NCBI GenBank assembly: GCA_018402565.1
Contig: JAGYIQ010000006.1
Coordinates: 248,001-312,000 of the forward strand
DNA from: Pirellulaceae bacterium
GTDB taxonomy: Bacteria; Planctomycetota; Planctomycetia; Pirellulales; Pirellulaceae
DNA: 64,000 nucleotides
Direction of reading: 5' to 3'
The position numbers were made by a program, and so were the translations under genes. Each line of letters starts with the position of its first letter. Positions within the stretch are counted from its first letter, which is position 1. The notes beneath the pieces are model-generated. The model saw only the letters and a program-made list of their open reading frames with translations, made no database searches and was not told the DNA's origin. Below are positions 18,029 through 26,138 of this stretch, one piece after another.

Positions 18029-19011
18029 ATCCAAAATTAATCAAACGCGGACTCCAAGTGATCACCTTCCTCGTGGTTGGCCTGGCGGTTGTGTGGACGT
18101 TCCGGCAGGGCTGGAACGAGTTACAACAGCAAGAGGTGGCTTGGGGCTCGTTGCGGTGGTCCTGGTTGCCGTTGGCCTTGCTGCTGACGATGGCCGGCAC
18201 CGTTCCGGGGTGGGTCTTCTGGCATGTGGTCCTACACCGATTTGGCCTGCAATTGTCCTGGGGACGCAGCTTCCGGGCATTCTACCTGAGTCAGTTGGGC
18301 AAGTACGTGCCTGGCAAGGTCATGGTCTTGGCCATTCGGGCCTCGATCGCCGGCGGGATGCAGCGGTGGCAACCGGATCCCGACGGCCCGAACGTGCCGG
18401 CCTGGTTTGTCGTCTCGGCGGCCGCCGTGGCAGAAACGCTGATGTTCATCGCGATCGGCAGCGGTGTGGGATTGGTTTGTGGCGCGTCACTGTTGGTCGA
18501 TCGGCCCTGGGTCTTGGCACTGGGTGCACTCGTCGGCGGCGGGATCATGTTCTCGATGCTCCCGCCCGTCCTCCGGCTGTGGATCGTCTACGTGCCGTTG
18601 TTCAAATCCTCGGCCGATCGACAATGGCTGGCCAAACGCTGGACCTGGGATTTGTTCTTGGGCGGAAGCCTGAGCTTCACGGTGGGGTGGCTGTTGATGG
18701 GCAGCGGCTTGTTGGTCCTGAGCCATCTGTTGCCCGAACAGGACAGCACGTGGCGCGATCTGCCGCGGACGACGGCGGGCGTTTCGCTGTCCACCGTGAT
18801 TGGCTTCCTGTCCTTCATCCCGGGTGGGCTGGGCGTGCGAGAGGTTGTGCTGTTCCCCATACTCCGCCCGCGTTACTCGGCGGTCTTGACCCTGGTGGTG
18901 CTCCACCGATTCCTAGTGCTGTCGGCCGAGTGCCTGGCGACCGCGATCGCCTGGAGGGTGGCGGGTGGCAAACCGCCCGTAACCGCCCCCACCGAAGCAA
19001 CGGGCAGCTAG
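18025..19011 (+). CDS. Lysylphosphatidylglycerol synthase/flippase-like membrane protein
   Basis: A 328-residue multi-pass protein of the LPG_synthase_TM (UPF0104) group. It opens with VITFLVVGLAVVWTFRQGW and carries the family's FRAFYLSQLGKYVPGKV segment, with about eight hydrophobic stretches and GFLSFIPGGLGVREVVLFPI near the end. Members are proposed lipid-linked-substrate flippases or membrane parts of aminoacyl-lipid synthases; the soluble synthase domain is absent here, so flippase-like is the better call. The proposed start is TTG at 18025, overlapping the stop of the kinase gene (TTGA), which suggests coupled translation; no ATG lies near this end. Confidence 0.75.
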   Translation: MNPKLIKRGLQVITFLVVGLAVVWTFRQGWNELQQQEVAWGSLRWSWLPLALLLTMAGTVPGWVFWHVVLHRFGLQLSWGRSFRAFYLSQLGKYVPGKVMVLAIRASIAGGMQRWQPDPDGPNVPAWFVVSAAAVAETLMFIAIGSGVGLVCGASLLVDRPWVLALGALVGGGIMFSMLPPVLRLWIVYVPLFKSSADRQWLAKRWTWDLFLGGSLSFTVGWLLMGSGLLVLSHLLPEQDSTWRDLPRTTAGVSLSTVIGFLSFIPGGLGVREVVLFPILRPRYSAVLTLVVLHRFLVLSAECLATAIAWRVAGGKPPVTAPTEATGS

Positions 19012-19063
19012 TGCTTTCTCAACGTTCAAGGTGGCGGGGGAATCCTACGGGCGGCGTCCCGTC

Positions 19064-19660
19064 TTACTGGATGGTTGGGTAGGGTGTTCCATACTTCGGA
19101 AAGCGACCGACGTTGGGTCCGGCCGAAGTACGAGTCGTGTACGTGGGCGAATTGAAGTTGGGGGGAAAGCTCCCCAACGGCGAGCCAGACCCAAAAGGAA
19201 ACGCCGCAGCACCCGGCGCGAAACCCATCGGCATGGCACCTGAGCCGTAGGGCATACTGCCCGATCCAAATGGCATCATCCCCGACCCGTAGGGCATAGC
19301 ACCTGAGCCAAATGGCATCATACCCGAGCCGTAGGGCATGAAGCCCGAGCCGTAAGGCATCATACCCGAGCCATAGGGCATGGCACCTGACCCAAATGGC
19401 ATCATCCCCGAGCCGAAGGGCATGGGACCCGAGCCGAACGGGCGGCCAGTTGCGGGAGCGGAGGGTGCTTTGGCATTGTTTTCCGCCGCGGAGACTTTGC
19501 GATAGTCGGCCCAGTTCAATTCTTGTCGATTCGAGCAGCCACTGGCCAATACAAGCAGGCCGAGGACCAGTGCAAGGCTCACGCTCGACCGTCGCGGGAG
19601 CGCACAAATCGAGCGGTTGGCGTAGTCACGCGACGTGTCGGAGAAACGATGTTTCGGCAT
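19064..19660 (-). CDS. Lipoprotein with Met/Pro/Gly/Ser heptad repeats
   Basis: A 198-residue protein of unknown function. A basic N-terminus, the hydrophobic core SLALVLGLLVLASGC and a lipobox with C42 indicate lipoprotein export, which Lgt (also in this window) would modify. Residues ~73-150 are nine uninterrupted heptads of the form x-M-P-[FY]-G-S-G with degenerate ends. The tail is Gly/Pro/Ser/Asn-rich (SPTYTTRTSAGPNVGRFPKY). Such composition is expected to be disordered or extended; a wall or surface role is conjecture. On the minus strand TATAAG lies just upstream of the start, without a convincing -35. Confidence 0.7.
   Translation of the reverse strand: MPKHRFSDTSRDYANRSICALPRRSSVSLALVLGLLVLASGCSNRQELNWADYRKVSAAENNAKAPSAPATGRPFGSGPMPFGSGMMPFGSGAMPYGSGMMPYGSGFMPYGSGMMPFGSGAMPYGSGMMPFGSGSMPYGSGAMPMGFAPGAAAFPFGSGSPLGSFPPNFNSPTYTTRTSAGPNVGRFPKYGTPYPTIQ
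19226..19444 (-). repeat. 21-bp coding minisatellite (heptad repeat)
   Basis: About ten tandem 21-bp units encoding x-M-P-[FY]-G-S-G on the minus strand. Units differ mainly at the first residue (P, M, A, F or S) and Phe/Tyr. Copy number can change without a frameshift. Confidence 0.92.
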
Positions 19661-19963
19661 GTCGTTCGTTACTTATAAATCGAGTACTTGAGGTTCAGGC
19701 GGGACGGCGTTTCAGGTCCGCTGGCTGGCATACCACACTCAGGCTGGTGTGCCGCACGGTCCTTCGGCCGAGTCGGGTAGGGCCAGAACCGCGGGGGCGT
19801 CGTTGCGTTACCAACGTCCCGGGGCTCAATGGATTTGGGTGGGTTTGTGGGCCCCGTCCGGATTCTCTCCCAGTTTAAACCGCCCTAGCGGCTATCACAA
19901 GGTTTCGGTTGCAGAAAGTCCAAGGGTTTAGGCCGTTTTGCCACAGGTCGCGGGGTCCGACGC
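19661..19963. other. Intergenic region, 303 bp
   Basis: Lies between the start of the lipoprotein gene and the stop of the FHA gene, both on the minus strand. I see no gene, terminator or repeat in it beyond short imperfect dyads. Confidence 0.5.
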
Positions 19964-20434
19964 CTATTTTTCGCGGGTCTTTTTCAGGCCGGCACGCTCC
20001 AGTAGCGATCGTTCGAAGAAGGCTTCGACCTGTTCGTCCTGGGGCGGGGTGCCATAGGCGCCGTTTTCCATGGGGTCGTATTCGCACTTGTAGTCGTTTT
20101 TGGCGATGGACACGTCATCGCCGGGATCGATGCGTTTCTTCAGGCCGGCCACAATCTTCTGGCCGTTGACCTTCACGCCGTTGCGGCTGTTGAGATCGCG
20201 GATGAACCAGTACCCCTCCTCGAGTTCCAGGACGCAGTGGTGGCCGGAAATGTTGGAAAACGGCAGCACGATGTCGCAGCCGTCTCGGCGACCGACTCGC
20301 AGCTTTTTTCGGAGCAACGGGATCGAGTCACCACCGCCGATGGGTACCAGATGCCCGAACGGCTTGCTGCCGCCCTTTGAACCGGCCGTCCCATTCGAAC
20401 CACCGAAATTCGTACCGTTTGAGTTCTGGCTCAT
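19964..20434 (-). CDS. FHA domain protein
   Basis: A 156-residue cytoplasmic protein consisting of a Gly/Asn/Ser-rich N-terminus and one forkhead-associated domain, which binds phosphothreonine peptides. The domain shows the key residues in order: KLRVGRRDGCDIVLPFSNIS, with the conserved GR and Ser, GHHCVLELEEGYWFIRDLNS, with the conserved His, then RNGVKVNGQKI. A charged tail follows (FFERSLLERAGLKKTREK). The ATG at 20434 has AGGT five bases upstream; the longer open frame is not protein-like. The partner kinase is not in the window. It is co-directional with the helicase gene but 276 bp away. Confidence 0.85.
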   Translation of the reverse strand: MSQNSNGTNFGGSNGTAGSKGGSKPFGHLVPIGGGDSIPLLRKKLRVGRRDGCDIVLPFSNISGHHCVLELEEGYWFIRDLNSRNGVKVNGQKIVAGLKKRIDPGDDVSIAKNDYKCEYDPMENGAYGTPPQDEQVEAFFERSLLERAGLKKTREK

Positions 20435-20544
20435 ATTGACCTGCTCGATTACCAGGAAAAGTGGGAAATACGAACGCCGTGGGCAAGACTGCTGCGGGGC
20501 CGGTCTGTCGCGGGGCCAGGCAACGTGCACTCACCCTTGTTTGG

Positions 20545-20567
20545 GCCGGCCGTGGCCGGCGTTTTTT
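20545..20567 (+). terminator. Orphan plus-strand intrinsic terminator
   Basis: GCCGGC, loop CGTG, GCCGGC, then G and six T. This is a textbook rho-independent shape for plus-strand transcription, but both flanking genes are on the minus strand, and in that direction no T-run follows the hairpin. Confidence 0.5.
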
Positions 20568-20710
20568 GGCCGTATTGCGGCTGACCACCCCAGCCTCACG
20601 GGCGACTCGGACCGCTTCAACGCATTCATCGGCATTTTCCGCGGCCTCTCTATTGTAGCTGATGAATTGGCATTGCAAGTTGGTTCCGCTACCAAAGCCG
20701 GCATTTTTTT

Positions 20711-23407
20711 CTATTTTGGGTTGACGGGCAGTGGTTGCAAGTCGCAAAACTTGGCTCGGAACTTCTTTTGACCGACAGAGAAGAAGTAGACCGTTACCAT
20801 TTGCTTGTGGACGGGTCCGTCTAGAGCCACGACTTTCCCTGGTCCGTATTCCGGATGCTGGACCAAACCGCCGATTTGGAAGACCTTTTCCCCAGACACT
20901 TGGGCAGTTGGCGCGGCGGGCGACTCGGGATCGCCCTGCCCTGCCTGCTGGTCCGAGCCGTCGGCCGCGAACATGGCGGCCGCCAGTCCAATGTTTGGGA
21001 GGGGGCGGCGTGGATTTTTTTCGCTGCTGGGCTTGTCGGTCGCGGGGGCAGCGCGTTTGGCCGACGGTTTCGGACCGAGCCCCGACGGGACATCGAGGGT
21101 CGAACTCTGAGGATCGGGCGTGTCGAAGTCATCGAAGTCGTCGAAGTCATCGCAACAATCAGCGTCGTCCAGCTCAAAATCCGTTGCGTCAAGCTGCACG
21201 GCATCGAAGTCGCTGTCTTCCGTGGCAGGGCGGTTGGGTCTGCGAGGCTTTCGACCGAGGTCGGCCGCGTCCCTGGCGGCGCCGCGGACCGGGCTTTCAT
21301 GTTCAGACGGCAGGTTCAGCGCGTCGAGATCGTCTTCCACGGGGAAGGACTGCCCGCCGCACTCGTCGGCCACCCAATCTCGCTTTTTGGGTCGCGGCGT
21401 GGGCCGCAGGTCCAACCCGCCCTTGGGGAAAGCTCGGAACTGTGGCGAGATTCGCACGTACTCAAGCTCCGGACCACGGACTTCCGCCAGAAAGGAACTC
21501 GCCGGACTGGGCAGAAACGAACCGCGTCGCATACGACCATCGCACTGGCAGAGCGTCAGTTGATTTTGGGCTCGGGTAATGCCCACAAAGAACAGGCGGC
21601 GTTCCTCCTCGATTTGCTTGCTGTCCTCCATGCTGCGTTCATGCGGCAGGATCCCTTCTTCCAAGCCCACGATATACACGACGGGAAATTCCAGGCCCTT
21701 GGCGGCGTGCATGGTCATCATCTTGACCTGGTTGGCGTCTTGGCTCATCTTGTCCGTATCGCTGACCAGGGCCGCGGTTTCGAGATAGGCTTCGAGGCCG
21801 CCGTCTTCGAGATGTTGTTTGTCGTATTCGTCGGCGGCCACCAATAATTCGTCGATGTTCCCCAACCGCTCGCTGGAGACTTCCGAATTGTCGGCCTCCA
21901 AGATTTTTGCGTAGCCCGTGACTTCCACGACCGCTTCCAGGACATTCTTGACGCTATCCCAGGAGACCTTGTGCAGTTCGTTGATCTGTTCGACAAACTC
22001 CTTGACCGATGCCCCGCCACGTCCCAACATCGCGGGGCGGAGGGCCACTTGATGGCAGGCTTCGAGCAGGCTGATGCCCTCTTGTCGGGCCATGGCTCGG
22101 ATGCGATCCAGTGTGACCTTGCCGATTTTCCGAGCGGGGGAATTGATGACTCGTTCCAGGGCAATGTCATTCTGCGGGTTGACAATTAGTCGCATGTACG
22201 CGACCAGATCCTTGATTTCTTTACGTTGGTAAAATTCGAAGCCATTGACCAATTGGTAGGGAACGCCCACCGACGTGAACTCGTGTTCCAAATTCCGCGA
22301 CAACCAGTTGGCTCGGTAGAAGACGGCGATATCCTTGGGTTCCCAGATGCCCTCGGCGATCAATTGAGCGACTTCCGAGGCGATCCAATCGGCTTCGTCT
22401 TGGGGTGACGAGGAGACTTTGAGTCGTACGGGTTCACCGACCTCTTTGGTGGGAATCAGGCGTTTTTGTTTGCGTAGTCGATTATGACCAATCAGCCGAT
22501 CGGCCACCTGCAGGATCGTCTGGGTGCTGCGATAGTTTTGCTCCAAACGAACGACCTGCACCTCCGGGAAATCGCGTTCAAACCCGAGGATATTGCCGAT
22601 GTTCGCACCTCGCCAACCGTAGATCGATTGATCGGGATCGCCGGTCACCGCCAAGTTGGGGCAGCGATTGCTTAGGCCACGCACGATCGCGTACTGAGCC
22701 AAGTTGGTATCTTGGTACTCGTCGACCATGATGTATGCAAAGCGTTCATCCAACCGCTCGCGGAGCTCCTCGTTCTCCTTCAATACAACCGCCACCCATA
22801 ACAGCAGATCGTCGAAATCCACCGAGTTGCAGGCCAACAGTTTGCGTTGGTAGACAGGGTACACCTTCTCGACGACTCGGCCGACGACATTCCCAGGCCG
22901 AGCCTGATACTCGTCGGGCATGATTAACGCGTTCTTGGCCTTGGAAATCTCTGATTGCACGGCCGACGAGGAGACAAAACTATCGTTGACGTTCGCCTCG
23001 TCATACGCCTGAGAAAACAACTTCCCGGCGTCGTCCATATCCAAGATCGAAAAATTCTCTTTCAGGCCGACAAAGGGACCGTACTGACGTAACAGCCGAC
23101 TGCAGAAGCGATGGAAGGTACCCGCCCAGACAAACGTGCCGGGCACCAACTGCTGGATGCGGTGCCCCAGTTCATTGGCGGCCTTGTTCGTGAAGGTCAA
23201 AGCCAGAATCCGATCCGCCGGGATCCCCTGTTGGATCATGTAGGCGATCCGGTGCGTGATGACGCGGGTTTTACCGGAACCCGGCCCAGCCAGAATCATC
23301 AGTGGGCCTTCCATGTGCTGCACGGCTTCGGCTTGTTGTTGATTCAAGCCCCGGAACAAGTCGGCCGCCACTCCCGAAAAAAAGTCGTCCGTGTCGTCCA
23401 TAGCCAT
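20711..23407 (-). CDS. pcrA: UvrD/PcrA-type 3'-5' DNA helicase
   Basis: Superfamily 1 helicase acting in repair and replication restart, 898 residues. Motifs in order: Q motif region GLNQQQAEAV, Walker A AGPGSGKTR (~40-48), Ia LTFTNKAANEL, II VDEYQDTNLAQY, III VTGDPDQSIYGWRGA, IV LEQNYRST, V MTMHAAKGLEFPVVYIVGLE and VI EERRLFFVGITRA. A long linker rich in Asp (CCDDFDDFDDFDTPD) leads to a C-terminal Tudor-like domain (QIGGLVQHPEYGPGKVVALD) typical of PcrA, which contacts RNA polymerase in other bacteria. ATG 23407 or 23401 are both possible; GAGGG is placed better for 23401. It is divergent from the alpha-CTD-like gene. Confidence 0.93.
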   Translation of the reverse strand: MAMDDTDDFFSGVAADLFRGLNQQQAEAVQHMEGPLMILAGPGSGKTRVITHRIAYMIQQGIPADRILALTFTNKAANELGHRIQQLVPGTFVWAGTFHRFCSRLLRQYGPFVGLKENFSILDMDDAGKLFSQAYDEANVNDSFVSSSAVQSEISKAKNALIMPDEYQARPGNVVGRVVEKVYPVYQRKLLACNSVDFDDLLLWVAVVLKENEELRERLDERFAYIMVDEYQDTNLAQYAIVRGLSNRCPNLAVTGDPDQSIYGWRGANIGNILGFERDFPEVQVVRLEQNYRSTQTILQVADRLIGHNRLRKQKRLIPTKEVGEPVRLKVSSSPQDEADWIASEVAQLIAEGIWEPKDIAVFYRANWLSRNLEHEFTSVGVPYQLVNGFEFYQRKEIKDLVAYMRLIVNPQNDIALERVINSPARKIGKVTLDRIRAMARQEGISLLEACHQVALRPAMLGRGGASVKEFVEQINELHKVSWDSVKNVLEAVVEVTGYAKILEADNSEVSSERLGNIDELLVAADEYDKQHLEDGGLEAYLETAALVSDTDKMSQDANQVKMMTMHAAKGLEFPVVYIVGLEEGILPHERSMEDSKQIEEERRLFFVGITRAQNQLTLCQCDGRMRRGSFLPSPASSFLAEVRGPELEYVRISPQFRAFPKGGLDLRPTPRPKKRDWVADECGGQSFPVEDDLDALNLPSEHESPVRGAARDAADLGRKPRRPNRPATEDSDFDAVQLDATDFELDDADCCDDFDDFDDFDTPDPQSSTLDVPSGLGPKPSAKRAAPATDKPSSEKNPRRPLPNIGLAAAMFAADGSDQQAGQGDPESPAAPTAQVSGEKVFQIGGLVQHPEYGPGKVVALDGPVHKQMVTVYFFSVGQKKFRAKFCDLQPLPVNPK

Positions 23408-23495
23408 CAGCCCTCGGGTGCTAGCGTCGCGGTAGAGAAATCTTGAATTGTAGGCGATAAAGCGGTTGCCCCCCCCAACCACTGTTGCCAGGAGA

Positions 23496-23507
23496 GGATT
23501 ATAATCC
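23496..23507. promoter_or_regulatory. Palindromic TATAAT element between divergent genes
   Basis: The 12-bp perfect palindrome GGATTATAATCC contains TATAAT on both strands, about 90 bp from each of the divergent pcrA and alpha-CTD-like starts. A consensus -35 at 16-18 bp is not evident on either side, so it may be a shared -10 region or an operator. Confidence 0.35.
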
Positions 23508-23597
23508 AGCCCATCGGTCGAAGTAACCGGAGCAAAGCGGTCGCGGGTGTGCGACTGTCGACGATGAAAGTGTACCCCATTGGAAAGGACTTCCATT

Positions 23598-23855
23598 ATG
23601 GCCAAGACTCGTATTCCTCTCAGTGCTGCTGAAGAACGTCAACGCGATTTGGAGATGAAGTTGGAGCTGAGTACGGCTCAGATTGGCTTGACGGTGCGGA
23701 CCACGAACTGCCTTGAGGAGCGAGGGATCTTTACGGTGGGGGATCTGTTGAGGACGTCGCCGGAGGATCTGTTGGGAATCACAAACTTCGGCGAGAAGAC
23801 GTTGGAGGAAGTCTATACGGCTCTTTCGAAAATTGGCTTCCCGCGGAAAATGTAG
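23598..23855 (+). CDS. Stand-alone RNA polymerase alpha C-terminal-domain-like protein
   Basis: An 85-residue protein that is essentially an alpha-CTD: LELSTAQIGLTVRTTNCLEE, then RGIFTVGDLLRTSPEDLLGI and TNFGEKTLEEVYTALSKIG, matching the helix-hairpin-helix pattern (VRxxNCL, TVGDLL, NxGxKSLxEV) by which the alpha subunit binds UP elements and activators. The assembly domain of RpoA is absent. The start at 23598 has AAAGGA nine bases upstream. Such short alpha-CTD-like proteins occur in planctomycetes; a role as a polymerase accessory or competitor is inference. It is divergent from pcrA, whose C-terminal domain is itself of the polymerase-contacting type. Confidence 0.85.
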   Translation: MAKTRIPLSAAEERQRDLEMKLELSTAQIGLTVRTTNCLEERGIFTVGDLLRTSPEDLLGITNFGEKTLEEVYTALSKIGFPRKM

Positions 23856-23938
23856 TGGGCTGAAGCAGCCAGTGTCTCGGTCGGCGGTCGGATCCGCGTG
23901 CCGCAACCGCCAGCTGCCGTCGTACTCCGCAACCGCGG

Positions 23939-23971
23939 TACTGGTACTCGAGTATTTTTCGAGTACCAGTA
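23939..23971. other. 12-bp stem hairpin in a GTACTC-rich segment
   Basis: TACTGGTACTCG, loop AGTATTTTT, CGAGTACCAGTA: a perfect 12-bp stem, 84 bp downstream of the alpha-CTD-like stop. No T-run follows the stem, so it is not a standard terminator. GTACTC or its complement GAGTAC occurs repeatedly from 23921 to 24011, suggesting a protein-binding cluster or decayed repeats. Confidence 0.6.
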
Positions 23972-24066
23972 GCAGGTCAGCAGCGGTACTCGGACTCAGA
24001 ATATTGAGTACGGGTTTGAATCGCGCTGCGCGAACCGTTCATGATGTCGCCGTTATTCTCGGTTCA

Positions 24067-24747
24067 CGAAACGCTTGACGCGTTCCGCTACCCAAGCCGC
24101 TGGACGCCATCTTGGTGCGAAAGGCGGCATGACTTGGCGGTCCTCTGTTAGCGGTACGGGTTGATCACTCCCGGCGAGATCGCTAATTTGCCGAGCGACT
24201 CAAGGAACATGTGCAAGAACAGGGCGGTTGCGCCTCAATCGAAACGCTTGACGCGTTCCGCTACCCATGACGCCGGACGCCATCTTGGTGCGAAAGGCGG
24301 CATGACTTGGCGGTCCTCTGTTAGCGGTACGGGTTGATCACTCCCAGCGAGATCGCTAATTTGCCGACCGACTCAAGGAACATGTGCAAGAACAGGGCGT
24401 TTGCGCCTCAATCGAAACGCTTGACGCGTTCCGCTACCCATGACGCCGGACGCCATCTTGGGGTGCGAAAGGCCGCATGACTTGGCGGTCCTCTGTTAGC
24501 GGTATGGGTTGATCACTCCCGGCGAGATCGCTAATTTGCTGACCGACTCAAGGAACATGTGCAAGAACAGGGCGGTTGCGCCTCAATCGAAACGCTTGAG
24601 GGCTTGTTGATTTTTCCAGACTTACACGCGAAATTGCCGTCCGCTTCAAGGAAATCTGACAAAAACACGGCGTTTTCCCGTCAATCGAAACGCTTGACGC
24701 GTTCCGCTACCCAAGCCGCCGGACGCCACTTCGGGGACAAAGGCCGC
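24067..24747. repeat. 173-bp tandem repeats, three full copies plus shortened ones
   Basis: Units begin CGAAACGCTTGACGCGTTCC at 24067, 24240 and 24413 (periods 173, 173 and 175). A shortened 98-bp version starts at 24588 and a final partial copy at 24686. Each unit starts with the small hairpin AACGC-TTGAC-GCGTT and contains CGGTACGGGTTGATCACTCC and AAGGAACATGTGCAAGAACA. Full copies differ at only a few positions. No plausible protein is encoded. Confidence 0.92.
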
Positions 24748-24756
24748 ATGCCGCCC

Positions 24757-24906
24757 TGCCCTTTGCTCTACGCCCTTCGCCCTTCGCTCTACGCTCTACG
24801 CCCTTCGCTCTACGCCCTTTGCTCTACGCCCTTTGCTCTACGCCCTTTGCTCTACGCCCTTTGCTCTACGCCCTTCGCTCTACGCTCTACGCGCTTCGCC
24901 CTTTGC
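24757..24906. repeat. CTCTACGCCCTT(T/C)G minisatellite
   Basis: About ten tandem copies of a 14-bp unit CTCTACGCCCTTTG and its shortened variants. It ends about 8 bp from the stop codon of the ABC permease gene (stop at 24915-24917), and so follows that gene's 3' end. Confidence 0.9.
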
Positions 24907-24914
24907 CGGATCGG

Positions 24915-26138
24915 TCAGTCGGACCAGCGAAACAGGTACAACGCTAGGGAGAAGGTGCCGATGGTCCAGGCGGCGACCAAGGATAACTCGATGGGGAACG
25001 ACCAGCAGGAAGCGCCATCGAGCATGACGCCGCGGAGCACGTCCAACAGCGAGGTCAGCGGCAGTAAGCGAATCGGCCAGTGGAGGAACTCGGGAAAGTT
25101 CTGGTAGGAGAAAAAGATCCCGCTCAGGGTCCACATGGGCAGCATGGCCAAGTTGATCAGGCCAGACATTGTTTCCATCGACTTCGCGCGACTGGCGACC
25201 AACAGTCCTACTCCAGCGAACTGCAGGCCGCCCAAGATCACCAAGCCAGCGAACTCGAGCCCCGAGCCATGGATTTTAACCGAGAAAGCAAAATAACTGG
25301 CCACTAAGATCATGGCGACCTGCGGGAACATGAACAGCAAGCGGCTGAACACGATCCCCAACAAGAAGTCGCTCCGTCGCATTGGCGTCGCCAGGTACCG
25401 TTTGAGCAGCTTGCGAATTCGCATGTCGACGATCGCGTAGCCGACGCCCCACAGGCCTCCGCCCAGGAGCGTCATGCCGATCAGGCCGGGGATCAGGAAG
25501 TCGATGTACCGACCGCCAGGCTCGCTGTAAGGCGTGGTAATGATCGGCAATCTCTCCAGCGTTCCATGACTTTCGCGTAATTGTTCACTAATTTGCAATT
25601 CGGCTAATCGACCTCCGCCGCGGGCGGGGTCGTAGAGAAACTCCCACCCCACCGTGCCCTCGGGGGCTGGGCGGATCAGCAGCACGATGCGTCCTGCCCG
25701 GAGTTGGTTCAAGCCATCCGCGGGACTCAGGCTACTGACTTTCAACTCGGGGCTGTCGCTGAGTTGGTCGACCAACTCAGCTTGTTGGGGGCCGGTGACG
25801 ACGCCAATTTCGCTGTGCGTGTTTCCCTGGGAGCGAAAGGCGGAGCCCAAGATGAACATCATTACCAGTGGGAACACGTAGGTCCAAAACACTGCGGCGG
25901 GCTTGCGCGTGAACTCGATCAAGCGGGTCCGCACCAAGACGAGGATCGGCCAATCGACGACGGCTTGCCCAGAGGAGGCGGACCCTACGCCGCTAGTCTC
26001 GGTGTCTCTGGTCGCGGAATCTCTGGCCGCGGAATCTGTGCGGCTGCGGGTTGTCGCTGGCAGCGTGGCCGGCGCGACGTTCTGGCTGGCCGCTGCGTTG
26101 TCTGCTGTTGCTCGGCCTTGTTCCATCCGCTTGCTCAT
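24915..26138 (-). CDS. ABC-2 type transporter permease
   Basis: A 407-residue membrane subunit of an ABC-2 exporter. A ~65-residue Ala/Thr/Ser-rich N-terminal tail precedes TM1 (VFWTYVFPLVMMFILGSAF), then a large extracytoplasmic loop and five further helices starting at LIPGLIGMTLLGGGLWGVG; IFFSYQNFPEFLHWPIRLLP is the typical ABC-2 loop before the last helix. The start overlaps the stop of the ATPase gene as ATGA, so the two are coupled and form the transporter, probably as homodimers of each. The substrate (drug, lipid or polysaccharide) is not readable. The stop is followed at once by a tandem repeat. Confidence 0.88.
   Translation of the reverse strand: MSKRMEQGRATADNAAASQNVAPATLPATTRSRTDSAARDSATRDTETSGVGSASSGQAVVDWPILVLVRTRLIEFTRKPAAVFWTYVFPLVMMFILGSAFRSQGNTHSEIGVVTGPQQAELVDQLSDSPELKVSSLSPADGLNQLRAGRIVLLIRPAPEGTVGWEFLYDPARGGGRLAELQISEQLRESHGTLERLPIITTPYSEPGGRYIDFLIPGLIGMTLLGGGLWGVGYAIVDMRIRKLLKRYLATPMRRSDFLLGIVFSRLLFMFPQVAMILVASYFAFSVKIHGSGLEFAGLVILGGLQFAGVGLLVASRAKSMETMSGLINLAMLPMWTLSGIFFSYQNFPEFLHWPIRLLPLTSLLDVLRGVMLDGASCWSFPIELSLVAAWTIGTFSLALYLFRWSD

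Larger units (their letters stand above)
23856..24914. other. Non-coding region, 1059 bp, filled by repeats
   Basis: Between the convergent alpha-CTD-like and ABC permease genes. It contains a GTACTC-rich hairpin segment, the 173-bp array and the CTCTACGCCC array, each listed separately. Open frames across it consist of repeat translation and I reject them as genes. Confidence 0.7.

Noticed and set aside
24559..25107. 182-residue plus-strand open frame
   Set aside because: Made of 173-bp and CTCTACGCCC repeat translation plus antisense of the ABC permease.
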